Assembly (NCBI RefSeq): GCF_009604425.1
Contig: NZ_WEGI01000003.1
Location: forward strand, 434,001-498,000
Direction: 5' to 3'
Length of the DNA: 64,000 nt
Source of the DNA: Nocardia aurantia
GTDB lineage: Bacteria > Actinomycetota > Actinomycetes > Mycobacteriales > Mycobacteriaceae
The translations under genes and the position numbers were made by a program. Under the pieces are notes generated by a model. It saw nothing but the letters and a program-made list of their open reading frames with translations, did not search any database and had not been told where the DNA came from. Positions 41,641 through 50,831 of the stretch are shown here, piece by piece. Each line of letters begins with the position of its first letter. Position 1 is the stretch's first letter.

Positions 41641-41930
41641 CAGGATTTCCTAGGCCGGGATATCGAGTGACCGGTGGCAGACCATCCGGCGAAAATCCCA
41701 TGGCACATGGCAGTAACGGACACTTCTACTATCGATCGAACGAAAACCAACAATGCGGTCTGGAGATTAGCGACATCGTTGCGTACTGTCAACGGGCCGT
41801 GCGGAATCCGGACGGCCGTATTCGCGCCGAACCGCCGGCGCCGTACCTAGCGCTGGGCAAACGGCCGCGGTGGTGCACTGGGAACGGGTCACGGAGTCGT
41901 GATCGAAATTTCGGTGAAAGGTGTTCACAA

Positions 41931-42332
41931 ATGGCTGTTTCGGGAATGTCGGCGCGATCCGCGCGGGTGGCCGGTGGCCTGGCGATCGCCGGCGCTATCG
42001 GTGTGGCCGGCCTGCTGGTTCCCGCGGTGGGCGCCGCCCAGCCGCCGGCCGGCGCGGAATTCCTCCGGACCACCTGCAATGCGGCACAGGTGGAGTCGGC
42101 GCTGCACGAGCATGCGCCGGATCTGGCGGCGCGCGTCGACGCGCATCCGGAATTCAAGAGCCGCCTCGACGAGTTGCTGAATCTGCCCCCCGCCGAACGG
42201 CAGCAGCGGATCGAGTCCTTCCGGCAGCAACATCCCGACCTCGGTGGCAACCGGCCGATGCCGCAAGGCGTGGACTCCGGTGCGGTGCGGGGCGAATTGC
42301 AACAGGTCCTCGACACCTGCCACAACTACTGA
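41931..42332 (+). CDS. Secreted hemophore-related protein
   Basis: The 133-residue protein has a signal peptide (ARVAGGLAIAGAIGVAGLLVPAVGAAQ) and a small helical domain with TTCNAAQVESALHEHAPDLAARVDAHPEFKS, a PPAERQQRIESF-x-HPD element and a final Cys. This is the pattern of the mycobacterial Rv0203/hemophore-related family, with one disulfide expected between its two cysteines. It may bind heme outside the cell. AAAGGTG lies eight bases before the ATG. It is divergent from cvnA across 290 bp of AT-richer sequence that must hold both promoters; I could not define them. Confidence 0.82.
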   Translation: MAVSGMSARSARVAGGLAIAGAIGVAGLLVPAVGAAQPPAGAEFLRTTCNAAQVESALHEHAPDLAARVDAHPEFKSRLDELLNLPPAERQQRIESFRQQHPDLGGNRPMPQGVDSGAVRGELQQVLDTCHNY

Positions 42333-42398
42333 TTCGCGGCGCGCACCGGTGAAAGCGGGTGCGGCGCAGCATCTTCGTTATGGCCGGAGGGCGGGATG

Positions 42399-43550
42399 TC
42401 AGCGTGGGGCGGGCAGCGTGACGGTGATCGCCAGCCCGCCCTCCGGCCGCGCGACGGCGGTAACGGCGCCGCCGTGCGCGCGGACCACCGAACGGACGAT
42501 GGACAATCCGAGCCCGGCGCCGCGGCGGCCGCCCTCCGCGGGCTCGCCCGGCAGTCGGCGGAACGGCTCGAACAGCCCGTCCACCTCGACGGCCGGGACC
42601 ATCGGCCCGCTGTTCTCGACGATCAGCCGCGCGGTATCGGCCGCGGCCGCCGTGGTGACCGCGACCCAGCCGTCGGCCGGGCGGTTGTACCGGACCGCGT
42701 TGTCGATCAGGTTGTGCGCCAGGCGTTCCAGCAGGATCGGATCACCGGCCACCGGGGCCGGTGCCGTCTCGGCGCGCACGGTCACCTCGCCGGGCGCGAC
42801 GGCGGCGATCGCGCGCCTGGTCAGTTCGGCCAGATCGGTGCGGCGAACCTCGGTGAGGTGTTGTTCGCTGCCCGCCAGCACCAGCAGCCCGTCGATCAGG
42901 CGCTCGTGGCGCCGGTTCACCTCCAGCAGGGTGGTTCCCAGCTGCCGCAACGCCGGTGCGGCCGCCGGATCGTCGAGCGCGACCTCCAGCAGGGTGCGGT
43001 TGATCGCGAGCGGCGTGCGCAGTTCGTGCGACGCGTTGGCGACGAACCGGCGCTGACTGTCGAACGCGCGGTCCAGCCGTTCCAGCATCGCGTCGAAAGT
43101 GTCGGCGAGATCCTTGATCTCGTCGGGCGGACCCGCGAGCGCGATGCGCTCGTGCAGATTCCGGTCGGCGACCCGGCGAGCGGTCGCGGTCACGCGCTGC
43201 AGCGGTTGCAGCACCCGCCCGGCCAGCAGCCAGCCGAAGCCCGCCGCGGCCACCCCGACGGCCCCCAGCGCCGCGAGCGACCAGCCGAGCATGGCGTGCA
43301 GGGTGTCCCGGCGCTGCCGCTCGGCCTGATCGACCAGTGCGTCGTAGATGTTCTCGGTGAACATCGGTTTCGCGCGCATCGGCGGCTCGGGCAGGTTCTG
43401 CGTGAGGATCTGCCGTAGCGCGGCGCCGGGCCGTCGCTCCAGCCATTGGTCCAGCGAGAAGTACATGAGCGCGATCAGTATCGCGCCCGCCAGGAAGAAC
43501 GCCCCCGCCCAGAGCAGGGTCAGCCGCATCCGGATCGTCGAGCGGGTCAT
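42399..43550 (-). CDS. Two-component sensor histidine kinase
   Basis: A 383-residue kinase: TM1 (LTLLWAGAFFLAGAILIALMYF), an extracellular loop of about 75 residues, TM2 (MLGWSLAALGAVGVAAAGFGWLLA), HAMP, H-box FVANASHELRTPLA with the phospho-His, N-box NLIDNAVRYN and G-box GAGLGLSIV. The ATG overlaps the response regulator stop, so the pair is coupled. The stimulus is unknown. Confidence 0.93.
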   Translation of the reverse strand: MTRSTIRMRLTLLWAGAFFLAGAILIALMYFSLDQWLERRPGAALRQILTQNLPEPPMRAKPMFTENIYDALVDQAERQRRDTLHAMLGWSLAALGAVGVAAAGFGWLLAGRVLQPLQRVTATARRVADRNLHERIALAGPPDEIKDLADTFDAMLERLDRAFDSQRRFVANASHELRTPLAINRTLLEVALDDPAAAPALRQLGTTLLEVNRRHERLIDGLLVLAGSEQHLTEVRRTDLAELTRRAIAAVAPGEVTVRAETAPAPVAGDPILLERLAHNLIDNAVRYNRPADGWVAVTTAAAADTARLIVENSGPMVPAVEVDGLFEPFRRLPGEPAEGGRRGAGLGLSIVRSVVRAHGGAVTAVARPEGGLAITVTLPAPR

Positions 43551-44215
43551 CGGATCCGGTATCCCACACCGGGTTCGGTCTCGATCAGGTCCGGGGCGCC
43601 GAGTTTGCGGCGCACCATCATGATCGTGTAGCGGACCACGCCGGTGAACGGGTCGATGTGCTCGTCCCACGCCTTCTCCAGCAGCTGTTCCGCGGAGACC
43701 GGGCCGCCGTCGGCGCGCAGCAGTTCGGCCAGTACCGCGAACTCCTTGCGCGACAACGCGATCGGCTCGTCGTCACGGGTCACGGTGTGGTGCTGCGGAT
43801 CCAGCCGGATCCCGGCGCGCGCGAGCACCGGCGGCGTCGCGGGGCCGGACCGGCGGCCCAGCGCGTGGATGCGCGCGGTCAACTCGGCGAAGGCGAACGG
43901 CTTGGTGAGATAGTCGTCGGCGCCGAGGCCCAGGCCCGCGACCCGTTCGGCGATCGCGACGGCCGCGGTGAGCATGAGAACGCGTGCGGGCGAACCGGAT
44001 TCCAGCAGCGCCCGGCACACGTCGTCGCCGGGGACCACCGGTAGTTGCCGATCGAGCACGATCACGTCGTACGCGTTGACGGTGGCGCGCTCCAGTGCCG
44101 CGCCGCCGTCGTAGACCACGTCGACCGCCATGGCCTGCCGGCGCAGGCCGACCGCGATCGCGTCGGCCAGCAACCGTTCGTCCTCGACCACCAGTACTCG
44201 CACGGACCCCATCAT
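43547..44215 (-). CDS. OmpR/PhoB-family response regulator
   Basis: The 222-residue protein has a receiver domain (VLVVEDERLLADAI; phospho-Asp in VIVLDRQLPV; Lys in DDYLTKPFAF) and a winged-helix trans_reg_C output domain ending VGYRIR. Two adjacent ATG codons (44215, 44212) are possible starts. It heads a two-gene unit with the kinase that follows. The 40 bp to the hydrolase gene on the same strand leave little room for a separate promoter, so read-through from that gene is possible. Confidence 0.92.
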   Translation of the reverse strand: MMGSVRVLVVEDERLLADAIAVGLRRQAMAVDVVYDGGAALERATVNAYDVIVLDRQLPVVPGDDVCRALLESGSPARVLMLTAAVAIAERVAGLGLGADDYLTKPFAFAELTARIHALGRRSGPATPPVLARAGIRLDPQHHTVTRDDEPIALSRKEFAVLAELLRADGGPVSAEQLLEKAWDEHIDPFTGVVRYTIMMVRRKLGAPDLIETEPGVGYRIR

Positions 44216-44255
44216 GGCCGCCGAATCCGTGCGCGGCCTGAGGGAATCCGATGGA

Positions 44256-45431
44256 TCAGCGCAGTCCGAGCAGTTCGGCGGTGTTCTCCCGCAGGACCTT
44301 CCGGGCCACCACCGGATCGCAGCCGTCCAGGCGAACCAGATAGTCGCGCGGTTCGCGCAATCCCTCCGGATGCGGCCAGTCCGAGCCGAACAGCACATGC
44401 TCGGTGCCGAGCGCGTCGATCAGGTCGTGCACGTCGTCCTCCGGGAACGGGCACACCCAGAGGTGTTCGGCCAGTGCGGCACTCGGCTTGTCCGGCAGCT
44501 TGCCGCCGATCATCGGGCCGCGGCGGCCCAGCGCCGCCGCCTTGTCGACCATCTTGAACAGCGGGCGCAGCCAGGCGGATCCGTTCTCGATGGAGATGAT
44601 CTTCACCTTCGGATGGCGGCCGAACAGATTGTGCAGGGTCAGCGCGATGAGCGTATCCACCAGCGGCCGTTCGGTATTGCACAGCGCCCACTGCAACGGC
44701 GACTGCTGATGCGACGGATTGTCCGGATTCTCGGACCACTGGGTGCCGTAGAAGTGCTGGTATCCGCTGTTGGACACGTGGAACACCACCGGGATCCCGG
44801 CCTCGGCGACCGTCGACCAGAACGGGTCGAAGATCGGATCGGCGGGGGAGCGGCCGGCGATCGGGCCGGGACACAGGTGCACCATCCGGGCGCCGGCCTC
44901 GATGACGCGGTGCAATTCGACCACGGCACGGTCGATGTCGAGCAGCGACAGCATGGGCACCGCGAAGATGCGGCCGTCGTCGCCGTAACCCCAGTCGTCC
45001 TCGAGCCAGCGGTTGTAGGCCGCGAGGCTGGCGTAGGTGAGGTCCACATCGTCGCGCATGTCGTATTCGACGGAGACGCCGAGGGTCGGCAGCATGATCG
45101 TCGCCTCGACCCCCTGCTGATCGAGCAGCTTCACCCGAGCGGTCTTCTCGATGAACTCGGGGAACTCCTTGGCGGTCACCACCTCCCGGTGGGTCATGCC
45201 CTCGGATACGCCGCCGACGAACAGGCCCTGCAGCGCACCGGGCGCCGAGGCGTAGTCGCCGGGCATCACGCTCATGAAAGTCCGCTTGCCACGCAGGAAT
45301 ACGCGCCCGAGCCCGTCGCTGCCGCGCTCCACGCGGATCGTCTCGTTCGCGAACTTCGACTCGATATGGCGGGTGAAGCAGTCGTCGGTCTCGTAATAGT
45401 GCCCATCGGCATCGACCAACCGATAATCCAT
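44256..45431 (-). CDS. Amidohydrolase-family 2 (PF04909) metal-dependent hydrolase
   Basis: The 391-residue protein has a metal-binding start (VDADGHYYE in place of DxH), a TIM-barrel core with HVSNSGYQHFYG and IENGSAW, and the family's late motif LFGSDWPHPEG, where the Asp and His are metal and catalytic residues. Relatives act as decarboxylases or hydrolases of aromatic or CoA-linked acids. GGAGGG supports a start at the ATG 45431 or the preceding GTG. It is divergent from the alcohol dehydrogenase operon and shares a promoter region with a palindrome. A second family member lies at 53612. Confidence 0.87.
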   Translation of the reverse strand: MDYRLVDADGHYYETDDCFTRHIESKFANETIRVERGSDGLGRVFLRGKRTFMSVMPGDYASAPGALQGLFVGGVSEGMTHREVVTAKEFPEFIEKTARVKLLDQQGVEATIMLPTLGVSVEYDMRDDVDLTYASLAAYNRWLEDDWGYGDDGRIFAVPMLSLLDIDRAVVELHRVIEAGARMVHLCPGPIAGRSPADPIFDPFWSTVAEAGIPVVFHVSNSGYQHFYGTQWSENPDNPSHQQSPLQWALCNTERPLVDTLIALTLHNLFGRHPKVKIISIENGSAWLRPLFKMVDKAAALGRRGPMIGGKLPDKPSAALAEHLWVCPFPEDDVHDLIDALGTEHVLFGSDWPHPEGLREPRDYLVRLDGCDPVVARKVLRENTAELLGLR

Positions 45432-45479
45432 CACCGGATACCCTCCGCTACGGTCCATCGACCGGGAACGCAATGTGCT

Positions 45480-45496
45480 CACTCAGTAAGTGAGTG
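45480..45496. promoter_or_regulatory. Palindrome CACTCA-N5-TGAGTG with TAAGTGAGT half-site
   Basis: The palindrome lies in the divergent region between the amidohydrolase and alcohol dehydrogenase genes. The 9-base half-site TAAGTGAGT (45487-45495) recurs at 45591-45599 over a likely -10 (TAATAT, 45586-45591), and as TATGTGAGT at 53566-53574 before the second amidohydrolase gene, again over a likely -10. One regulator may control all three promoters; none is encoded nearby. Confidence 0.45.
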
Positions 45497-45681
45497 CCTA
45501 GTTACTAACTGTGCCCGGCGCCCCGATTGCTGTCAAGGCGGCCGGGTGCTGGAGCGGATTGCTGACGGCCCGCTCGGTCTGTGCCTAATATAAGTGAGTC
45601 CTCGCTCGCTAAGGCGTAGGTCTGCGAGCGGCCTTACAGCGTGTCCTTCGATGAGTCGGACCTGGTCACCAGGGGTTTGCA

Positions 45682-46758
45682 GTGAGAACAGTGGTAGCCT
45701 ACGAGGCCGGTCGGCCGCTCGTGCTCGAGGATCTGCCCGTGCCGGCGATCGGGCCACGCGACGTCTTGGTACGGGTCAGCGCCAGCGGCATCTGCCACAC
45801 CGACCTCACGGTGATCAACGGGCTGTCGCCGCTGCCGTTGCCGATCGTGCCCGGCCACGAGGGCTGCGGCATCGTCGAGGAGGTCGGCTCGGAGGTGCGC
45901 CGGGTGCGCGTCGGCGACCGGGTGCTGGCGTCGGTCTCCCCGGCCTGCGGGCACTGCTGGTGGTGTATCAACGGCATGTCCAACCATTGCGAACTCAATC
46001 CCGGCGTGAAGGCGAAGAAGCGCTTCACCGTCGCCGACGGGCGCGAGGCCGGGGCCGTCTGCGGCTGCGGGACATTCGCCGAGGCGATGGTGGTGGACGA
46101 GGCGTCGGTGGTCGCGGTGCAGACCGACCTGCCCGACGAGCAGTTGGCGCTGCTCGGCTGCGGCGTCACCACCGGGCTCGGCGCCGTGCTCAACACCGCG
46201 GAGGTCGTCCCGGGATCCAGCGTGGCGGTGATCGGCTGCGGCGGGGTCGGCCTGTCGGTGATCCAGGGCGCGCGCATCGCCGGCGCCGCGACGATCATCG
46301 CCGTCGACATGATGGCGAACCGGCGCGAGGCCGCCGTCGCCGCCGGCGCGACCCACACCGTCGATCCCGCCGAGGGCGATTCGGTGCAGCAGGTGCGCGC
46401 CCTGACGTCCGGCCGCGGCGCCGACTACACCTTCGAGGTGGTGGGCCGCCCCGAGCTGATCACCCAGTCCATCGACATGGCCCGCACCTCGGGCACCGTC
46501 ACCCTGGTCGGCATGCCCGCCACCACGGATGTGCTGACCCTGCCCGCGATCTCGACCATCTTCTCCGGCAAGCGGATTCGCGGTTCCGTGGTCGGCGGCT
46601 CGCAGATCCTGCGCGACTTCCCCCGCTACATCCGGCTGGCCGAGGCCGGCCGGCTCGATCTGGGATCGATGATCACGCACCGGATCAAGCTCGACGAGAT
46701 CAACCAGGGCTTCGAGCTGCTCACCCGCGGCGAGGGCGTCCGCACCATCGTGGTGTAG
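45682..46758 (+). CDS. Zinc-dependent alcohol dehydrogenase (MDR family)
   Basis: The 358-residue enzyme has catalytic zinc ligands in GICHTDLTV (Cys), PGHEGCGIVEEVG (His/Glu) and LLGCGVTTG (Cys), a structural-zinc loop with CGHCWWC and NHC, and the NAD site GCGGVGLSV. It oxidises an alcohol to an aldehyde or ketone, or the reverse. It starts at GTG 84 bases after the probable promoter and is the first gene of a catabolic operon with an SDR and two acyl-CoA dehydrogenases. It resembles the formaldehyde/mycothiol-type and aryl-alcohol enzymes; the substrate is not clear. Confidence 0.93.
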   Translation: MRTVVAYEAGRPLVLEDLPVPAIGPRDVLVRVSASGICHTDLTVINGLSPLPLPIVPGHEGCGIVEEVGSEVRRVRVGDRVLASVSPACGHCWWCINGMSNHCELNPGVKAKKRFTVADGREAGAVCGCGTFAEAMVVDEASVVAVQTDLPDEQLALLGCGVTTGLGAVLNTAEVVPGSSVAVIGCGGVGLSVIQGARIAGAATIIAVDMMANRREAAVAAGATHTVDPAEGDSVQQVRALTSGRGADYTFEVVGRPELITQSIDMARTSGTVTLVGMPATTDVLTLPAISTIFSGKRIRGSVVGGSQILRDFPRYIRLAEAGRLDLGSMITHRIKLDEINQGFELLTRGEGVRTIVV

Positions 46759-46787
46759 CCACCACCCGCGAAATCGAGGATTGCAGT

Positions 46788-47567
46788 ATGGATTCCGACC
46801 GGATGCCCGCGGCGCTGCGGCGATTCGACCTGACCGGCCGGGTGGCGATCGTGACCGGCGCCTCCTCCGGGCTGGGCGAGACGCTCGCCGAGACCCTGTC
46901 CGCCGCGGGCGCGCGGGTGGCGCTGGTGGCGCGGCGCTACGACCGGCTGGCGAAACTGGCCGACCGGATCGACGGGCTCGCGGTCGAGGCCGACCTGCTC
47001 GACGCGGCGGTGGTCGACGCGGTGGTGCCGCAGGTGGCCGACCGCCTCGGCCCGCCGGAGATCCTGATCAACGCGGCGGGCACCATCTTCAGCCACGAAC
47101 GGGCCGAGGACGAAACCCTCGACGCGATCCGGCAGACCACGGACCTGAACCTGATCGCGCCGTTCCGGTTGGCGCAGGCCGTCTTTCCGCACATGGTCGC
47201 CGCCGGCCGGGGCGCGGTGGTCAACGTGTCCTCGATCAGCGGCCGGGTGGGCGTGCCGGGCATCCCGCAGGCCTCCTATGCCGCAACCAAACTCGGCCTG
47301 TCCGGGCTGACCGCGGAACTGGCCGTGCAGTGGGCCCGGCACCACATCCGGGTGAACACGGTGGCGCCAGGCTTCTTCCGCAGCGAGATCACCGACAGTC
47401 TGTACGACGAGGAACGATCCGCCGCGTGGCTGCGGCGCAACACCCCGCTGCCGCTGGAGGCCGGGCCGGAGGACATCGCCGGTGCGGTGCTGTGGTTGTG
47501 CGGCGACGCCGCGCGGTACGTGACCGGCCAGACCATCGTCGTCGACGGCGGCTGGACGGCCCGCTAG
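46788..47567 (+). CDS. Short-chain dehydrogenase/reductase (3-oxoacyl-ACP reductase-like)
   Basis: A classical SDR of 259 residues with TGASSGLGE, INAAG, catalytic Ser in VNVSSISGR, YAATK and the C-terminal VDGGWTAR. It reduces or oxidises a beta-keto/hydroxy position, probably NADP(H)-linked from the ARRYD segment. It follows the alcohol dehydrogenase by 29 bp and precedes the dehydrogenase pair by 18 bp. Start chosen at MDSDRMPAALRRF with GAGG upstream. Confidence 0.93.
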   Translation: MDSDRMPAALRRFDLTGRVAIVTGASSGLGETLAETLSAAGARVALVARRYDRLAKLADRIDGLAVEADLLDAAVVDAVVPQVADRLGPPEILINAAGTIFSHERAEDETLDAIRQTTDLNLIAPFRLAQAVFPHMVAAGRGAVVNVSSISGRVGVPGIPQASYAATKLGLSGLTAELAVQWARHHIRVNTVAPGFFRSEITDSLYDEERSAAWLRRNTPLPLEAGPEDIAGAVLWLCGDAARYVTGQTIVVDGGWTAR

Positions 47568-47585
47568 CCGGGCGAGAAACGGAGT

Positions 47586-48740
47586 ATGACAGTGGACTTC
47601 CGAATGGGCCCGGACGCGGCCGGACTGCGAGACGATTTGCGGCAGTTGGTCGCCGACGAGGTGCCGCCGGACTTCCTCGGCGCCTTCACCGACGATCCCG
47701 CCGATCTCGAGATCGCGCAACGGTTCTGCCGCACCCTCGCCGAGCGGGGCCTGCTGTGCCTGGCGTGGCCCGAGGAGTTCGGCGGCGCCGGCGCCTCGGT
47801 GTGGGAGCAGACCGTGGTGCGCGAGGAGATGTGGGCGCATCACGAGCCGCGTGGTGCGCAGTACATGGGTGTGAACTGGGTGGGGCCGACGATCATGCGG
47901 CACGGTACGGAGGAGCAGCAGCGTAGGCATCTGCCGCCGATCGCGCGGGGTGAGGTGATCTGGTGTCAGGGGTTCAGTGAGCCGGACGCGGGGTCGGATC
48001 TGGCGTCGTTGCGGACGTCGGCGCGTCGCGACGGTGACGGCTGGCTGGTGTCCGGGCAGAAGATCTGGACCTCCTACGCGTCGATGGCGCAGTGGTGCTT
48101 CCTGCTCGCGCGCACCTCGCGCGGCGAGAAGAAGCAGCAGGGGCTGACGATCTTCCTGGTGCCGATGTCGGCGCCGGGCATCGAAGTACGGCCCATCCGA
48201 AGCATTCTCGGCCCGCACCACCTCAACGAGGTGTTCTTCGACGACGTCCGGGTCACCGAGGCCGACGTCCTCGGCACCGTCGGCGACGGCTGGCGGGTGG
48301 TCCAGGAGGTGCTGGCCTTCGAACGGGTCGGCATCGCCCGATACGCGCGCTGCGAGCGACTGCTGCTGGCCGCGCCGGAGGTACTCGGCGACCAGTGGGA
48401 GCGACTGCCGGAACAGCTGCGCGCCGGGTGGTCGCGAATGCTGGTGCACTGCCGGCGCGCCCGGCTGCTGGCCTACCGGGTGCTGGCGGTGCAGAGCACC
48501 GGCCGGGTACGGCCCGGCGACGCCGCCGCCTACCGGATCGCGGTGACCAGACTCGACCAGGACAGCGCCGCGGTGCTGACCGAGATCGCCACCTGCGCGG
48601 TCGCCGACGACGACCGGACCCGGCGCTTCCGCCGGGCCGTGGAAGACCACTGGCGCTACACCAACGCCTCCACCGTTGCCTCGGGAAGTATTGAAATGCA
48701 ACGTATCCTGCTCGCCCGCTCCTTGATGGCGGCCTCGTGA
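47586..48740 (+). CDS. Acyl-CoA dehydrogenase, large partner of pair 1 (FadE-like)
   Basis: The 384-residue protein has the standard fold and flavin-contact sequences: WPEEFGGAGAS, WCQGFSEPDAGSDLASL, VSGQKIWTSYA and C-terminal TVASGSIEMQRILLARS, where the Glu near the end is the likely catalytic-region residue. Its gene overlaps the smaller dehydrogenase by GTGA, so the two probably form a heteromer as in mycobacterial ChsE-type enzymes. Bases about 47860-48040 are written with G/T-ending codons, unlike the C-ending codons before and after, and part of this patch is nearly identical to the dehydrogenase gene at 51.2 kb. This suggests recombination. Confidence 0.92.
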   Translation: MTVDFRMGPDAAGLRDDLRQLVADEVPPDFLGAFTDDPADLEIAQRFCRTLAERGLLCLAWPEEFGGAGASVWEQTVVREEMWAHHEPRGAQYMGVNWVGPTIMRHGTEEQQRRHLPPIARGEVIWCQGFSEPDAGSDLASLRTSARRDGDGWLVSGQKIWTSYASMAQWCFLLARTSRGEKKQQGLTIFLVPMSAPGIEVRPIRSILGPHHLNEVFFDDVRVTEADVLGTVGDGWRVVQEVLAFERVGIARYARCERLLLAAPEVLGDQWERLPEQLRAGWSRMLVHCRRARLLAYRVLAVQSTGRVRPGDAAAYRIAVTRLDQDSAAVLTEIATCAVADDDRTRRFRRAVEDHWRYTNASTVASGSIEMQRILLARSLMAAS

Positions 48741-49678
48741 ACATCGAACTGGCCGACGAGGCACTCGAATACGGAATCCAGGTCCGCCGCGCCCTGGAGG
48801 CCGCCGGCGGCGACGAACTGGTCCGCAAGGCCGAAGCCCAACCGGCGGAACGCGAGACGATCGCCCGTGTCCTCGGCGACCTGGGCGCCTGGGAGCTCAC
48901 ACCCCGTGCGGACGCGGTCGAACTGGAGGCCGCCGCGGCGGTGTGCCGGAGCGCCGGATACTGGGCGGCGCCGTACCCGGTGGCCGAACGCCTCGCCCGC
49001 CCCGCCGATCTCGACGTCGACGGGCTCGTCGTGATCGGCGAGATCAACCCGATGGCCGCGATCGCCGGACTCGACCTGCGCTGGGCCGCGGTCGATCTCG
49101 ACGGTCGGCGCAGCCTGGTGACCGCCGCGCAACCCGATGTGCCACCGCGCAATTCGGCCTTCGTCTCACCCCTGCGATCGACCCCGCAGGACGAGAACGG
49201 CGCGGGCGACATCGCCCTCGGCCTGGTGCTGCCGTGCTGGACCCTGCTCGGAATGCTGGACCGCGCCATCGATCTCGCCCGCGACCACGTCGCGGTGCGG
49301 CACCAGTTCGGGCAGGCGCTGTCGCAGTTCCAGTCGGTGCAGTTCCAGCTCACCGACGCCGAGGTCGAGCGCGCCGGCGTGGAAATGCTGGCCCGGTACG
49401 CCCTCTGGAGCATCCAGGAGGGCAACGACCAGGCCGTCGACGACGCCCTGGCGTTGCGGCTGGCCGCCATCGAGGCCGCCGATGTGGTGCTGCGGGTGGC
49501 GCATCAACTCCACGGCGCTCTCGGTTTCTGTGACGAGGCGACGTTGTCGTGGTTGTCCCGGTACAGCTGGCCCGTGCGCCGGCTCCCGCTCGGTCGCGCC
49601 GCCACCGAGAACCTGCTCACCCGTCGGCTCGCACGGTCCGGTCTGGCCGGTCTGTTCTCCGATCCGCGGGGGGTGTGA
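48737..49678 (+). CDS. Acyl-CoA dehydrogenase, small partner of pair 1
   Basis: The 313-residue protein is shorter than usual (about 380) because the N-terminal helices and beta domain are reduced, but the C-terminal bundle is clear: RHQFGQALSQFQSVQFQLTD and VLRVAHQLHGALGFCDE. Such short FadE proteins pair with a full-length partner, here the gene overlapping its start. One subunit usually lacks the catalytic base; I cannot tell which by eye. Confidence 0.9.
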   Translation: MNIELADEALEYGIQVRRALEAAGGDELVRKAEAQPAERETIARVLGDLGAWELTPRADAVELEAAAAVCRSAGYWAAPYPVAERLARPADLDVDGLVVIGEINPMAAIAGLDLRWAAVDLDGRRSLVTAAQPDVPPRNSAFVSPLRSTPQDENGAGDIALGLVLPCWTLLGMLDRAIDLARDHVAVRHQFGQALSQFQSVQFQLTDAEVERAGVEMLARYALWSIQEGNDQAVDDALALRLAAIEAADVVLRVAHQLHGALGFCDEATLSWLSRYSWPVRRLPLGRAATENLLTRRLARSGLAGLFSDPRGV

Positions 49679-49682
49679 GCGG

Positions 49683-50465
49683 ATGAAGTACGACCTTCCC
49701 GACGAGTTGATCGTGGAGTGCGACGGCCCGGTGCGGACGCTGATCCTGAATCGTCCGGATGAGTTGAACGCGGTGAACGAGCGCCTGCATTGGGGTTTGG
49801 CTCAGGTGTGGCGTCAGTTGGCGATGGATGCCGAGGCGCGGGTGGTGATCGTGACGGGTGCGGGGCGGGCGTTCTCTGCGGGTGGTGATCTCGATTGGAT
49901 CACCTCGTTCCTCGAGGATCCGGTCGCGCGGGACGAGAGTGTGCGTGAGGGTGCGCAGATCGTGGAGGAGATGTTGCGGTTTCCGTTGCCGGTGATCGCG
50001 GCGGTCAACGGTGCGGCGGTGGGGCTGGGGTGCAGTGTGGCGGTGCTCAGTGACATTGTGCTGATATCGGAGCGGGGGTCGTTGACGGATCCGCATGTGG
50101 CGGTGGGGTTGGTGGCCGGTGATGGTGGTGCGGCGTTGTGGCCGTTGCTGACTCCGATCATGCGGTCGCGGGAGTTTCTGTTCACCGGTGATCGGATCGA
50201 TGCGGTGACGGCGGTGGAGTTGGGGTTGGCGTCGCGGGTGGTGGCGGCGGACGACCTGCTGGCGGAGGCGCGGAGATTGGCGGATCGGTTGGCGGGGCAG
50301 CCGGTGGAGGCGTTGCGGGGGACGAAGCGGGTGGTGAACATGTATTTGTCGCAGGCGTTGTCGGGTCCGTTGCAGGCGGGGTTCGCGGCGGAGGTGGTGT
50401 CGATGCAGACGGTCGAGCATCGGGAGCGGTTGTTGGCCTTGCGGCGGAAGACGAGCAGCCGGTGA
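49683..50465 (+). CDS. Enoyl-CoA hydratase/isomerase
   Basis: A crotonase-family enzyme of 260 residues: LNRPDELNAVNE near the N-terminus, the oxyanion-hole motif GRAFSAGGDLDW and the second motif VNGAAVGLGCSVAVLSDIVL. The catalytic Glu positions of typical hydratases fall in LTDPHVAVGLVAGDG, where Asp and His replace the usual Glu, so isomerase or hydrolase chemistry is possible. The last 17 codons belong to a 66-bp unit that is repeated after the stop codon. Codon third positions are visibly richer in G and T than in the upstream genes. Confidence 0.92.
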   Translation: MKYDLPDELIVECDGPVRTLILNRPDELNAVNERLHWGLAQVWRQLAMDAEARVVIVTGAGRAFSAGGDLDWITSFLEDPVARDESVREGAQIVEEMLRFPLPVIAAVNGAAVGLGCSVAVLSDIVLISERGSLTDPHVAVGLVAGDGGAALWPLLTPIMRSREFLFTGDRIDAVTAVELGLASRVVAADDLLAEARRLADRLAGQPVEALRGTKRVVNMYLSQALSGPLQAGFAAEVVSMQTVEHRERLLALRRKTSSR

Positions 50466-50560
50466 GGGCCGGGCTGATCGGAGCACCGGGAGCGGTTGCC
50501 GGCGTTGCGGCAGAAGACGAGCAGCCTGTGAGTGGCGGGCCGAGCGGAACATCGGGAAGC
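50415..50560 (+). repeat. 66-bp tandem repeat spanning the 3' end of the enoyl-CoA hydratase gene
   Basis: Unit 1 is 50415-50480 and unit 2 is 50481-50546; their first 51 bases, ending in TGA, match at about 45 positions. A third, degraded copy begins at 50547 (GAACATCGGGAAGCAGAA). The period is 22 codons, so an expansion or contraction would keep frame. Unit 1 contains the real stop codon; unit 2 looks like a former C-terminal extension. Confidence 0.8.
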
Positions 50561-50831
50561 AGAAACTCGGTGCGACACCGTCGGATCTGCTCCCCCTCCG
50601 GGGCGAGCGGGTCGGCCTGTCGCCTGGTTCCGGGCGCATGTGGCTGCGGTGCAACGGTATTCGAGGCTGTCTGCGATGTGCGGCGCCACCGGTCGCCGCA
50701 GCGAAGTACGACGGTAGGAAGTCTCGTCTCGTCCCTGACGCACGTGGTGGTGGCGCAACTGGATTCGCCGCCGGCACGGTCGTGCGGTGTTGCCGGGACG
50801 CCGCATCCGGAGGTAGGAGAGAAGCGCCGTG
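50561..50831 (+). other. Non-coding stretch between hydratase and dehydrogenase genes
   Basis: After the 66-bp repeats I see no coding sequence with a credible start. It resembles decayed sequence of similar base composition. GAGGTAGGAGAGAAG near its end supplies the ribosome site for the next gene. Confidence 0.4.
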
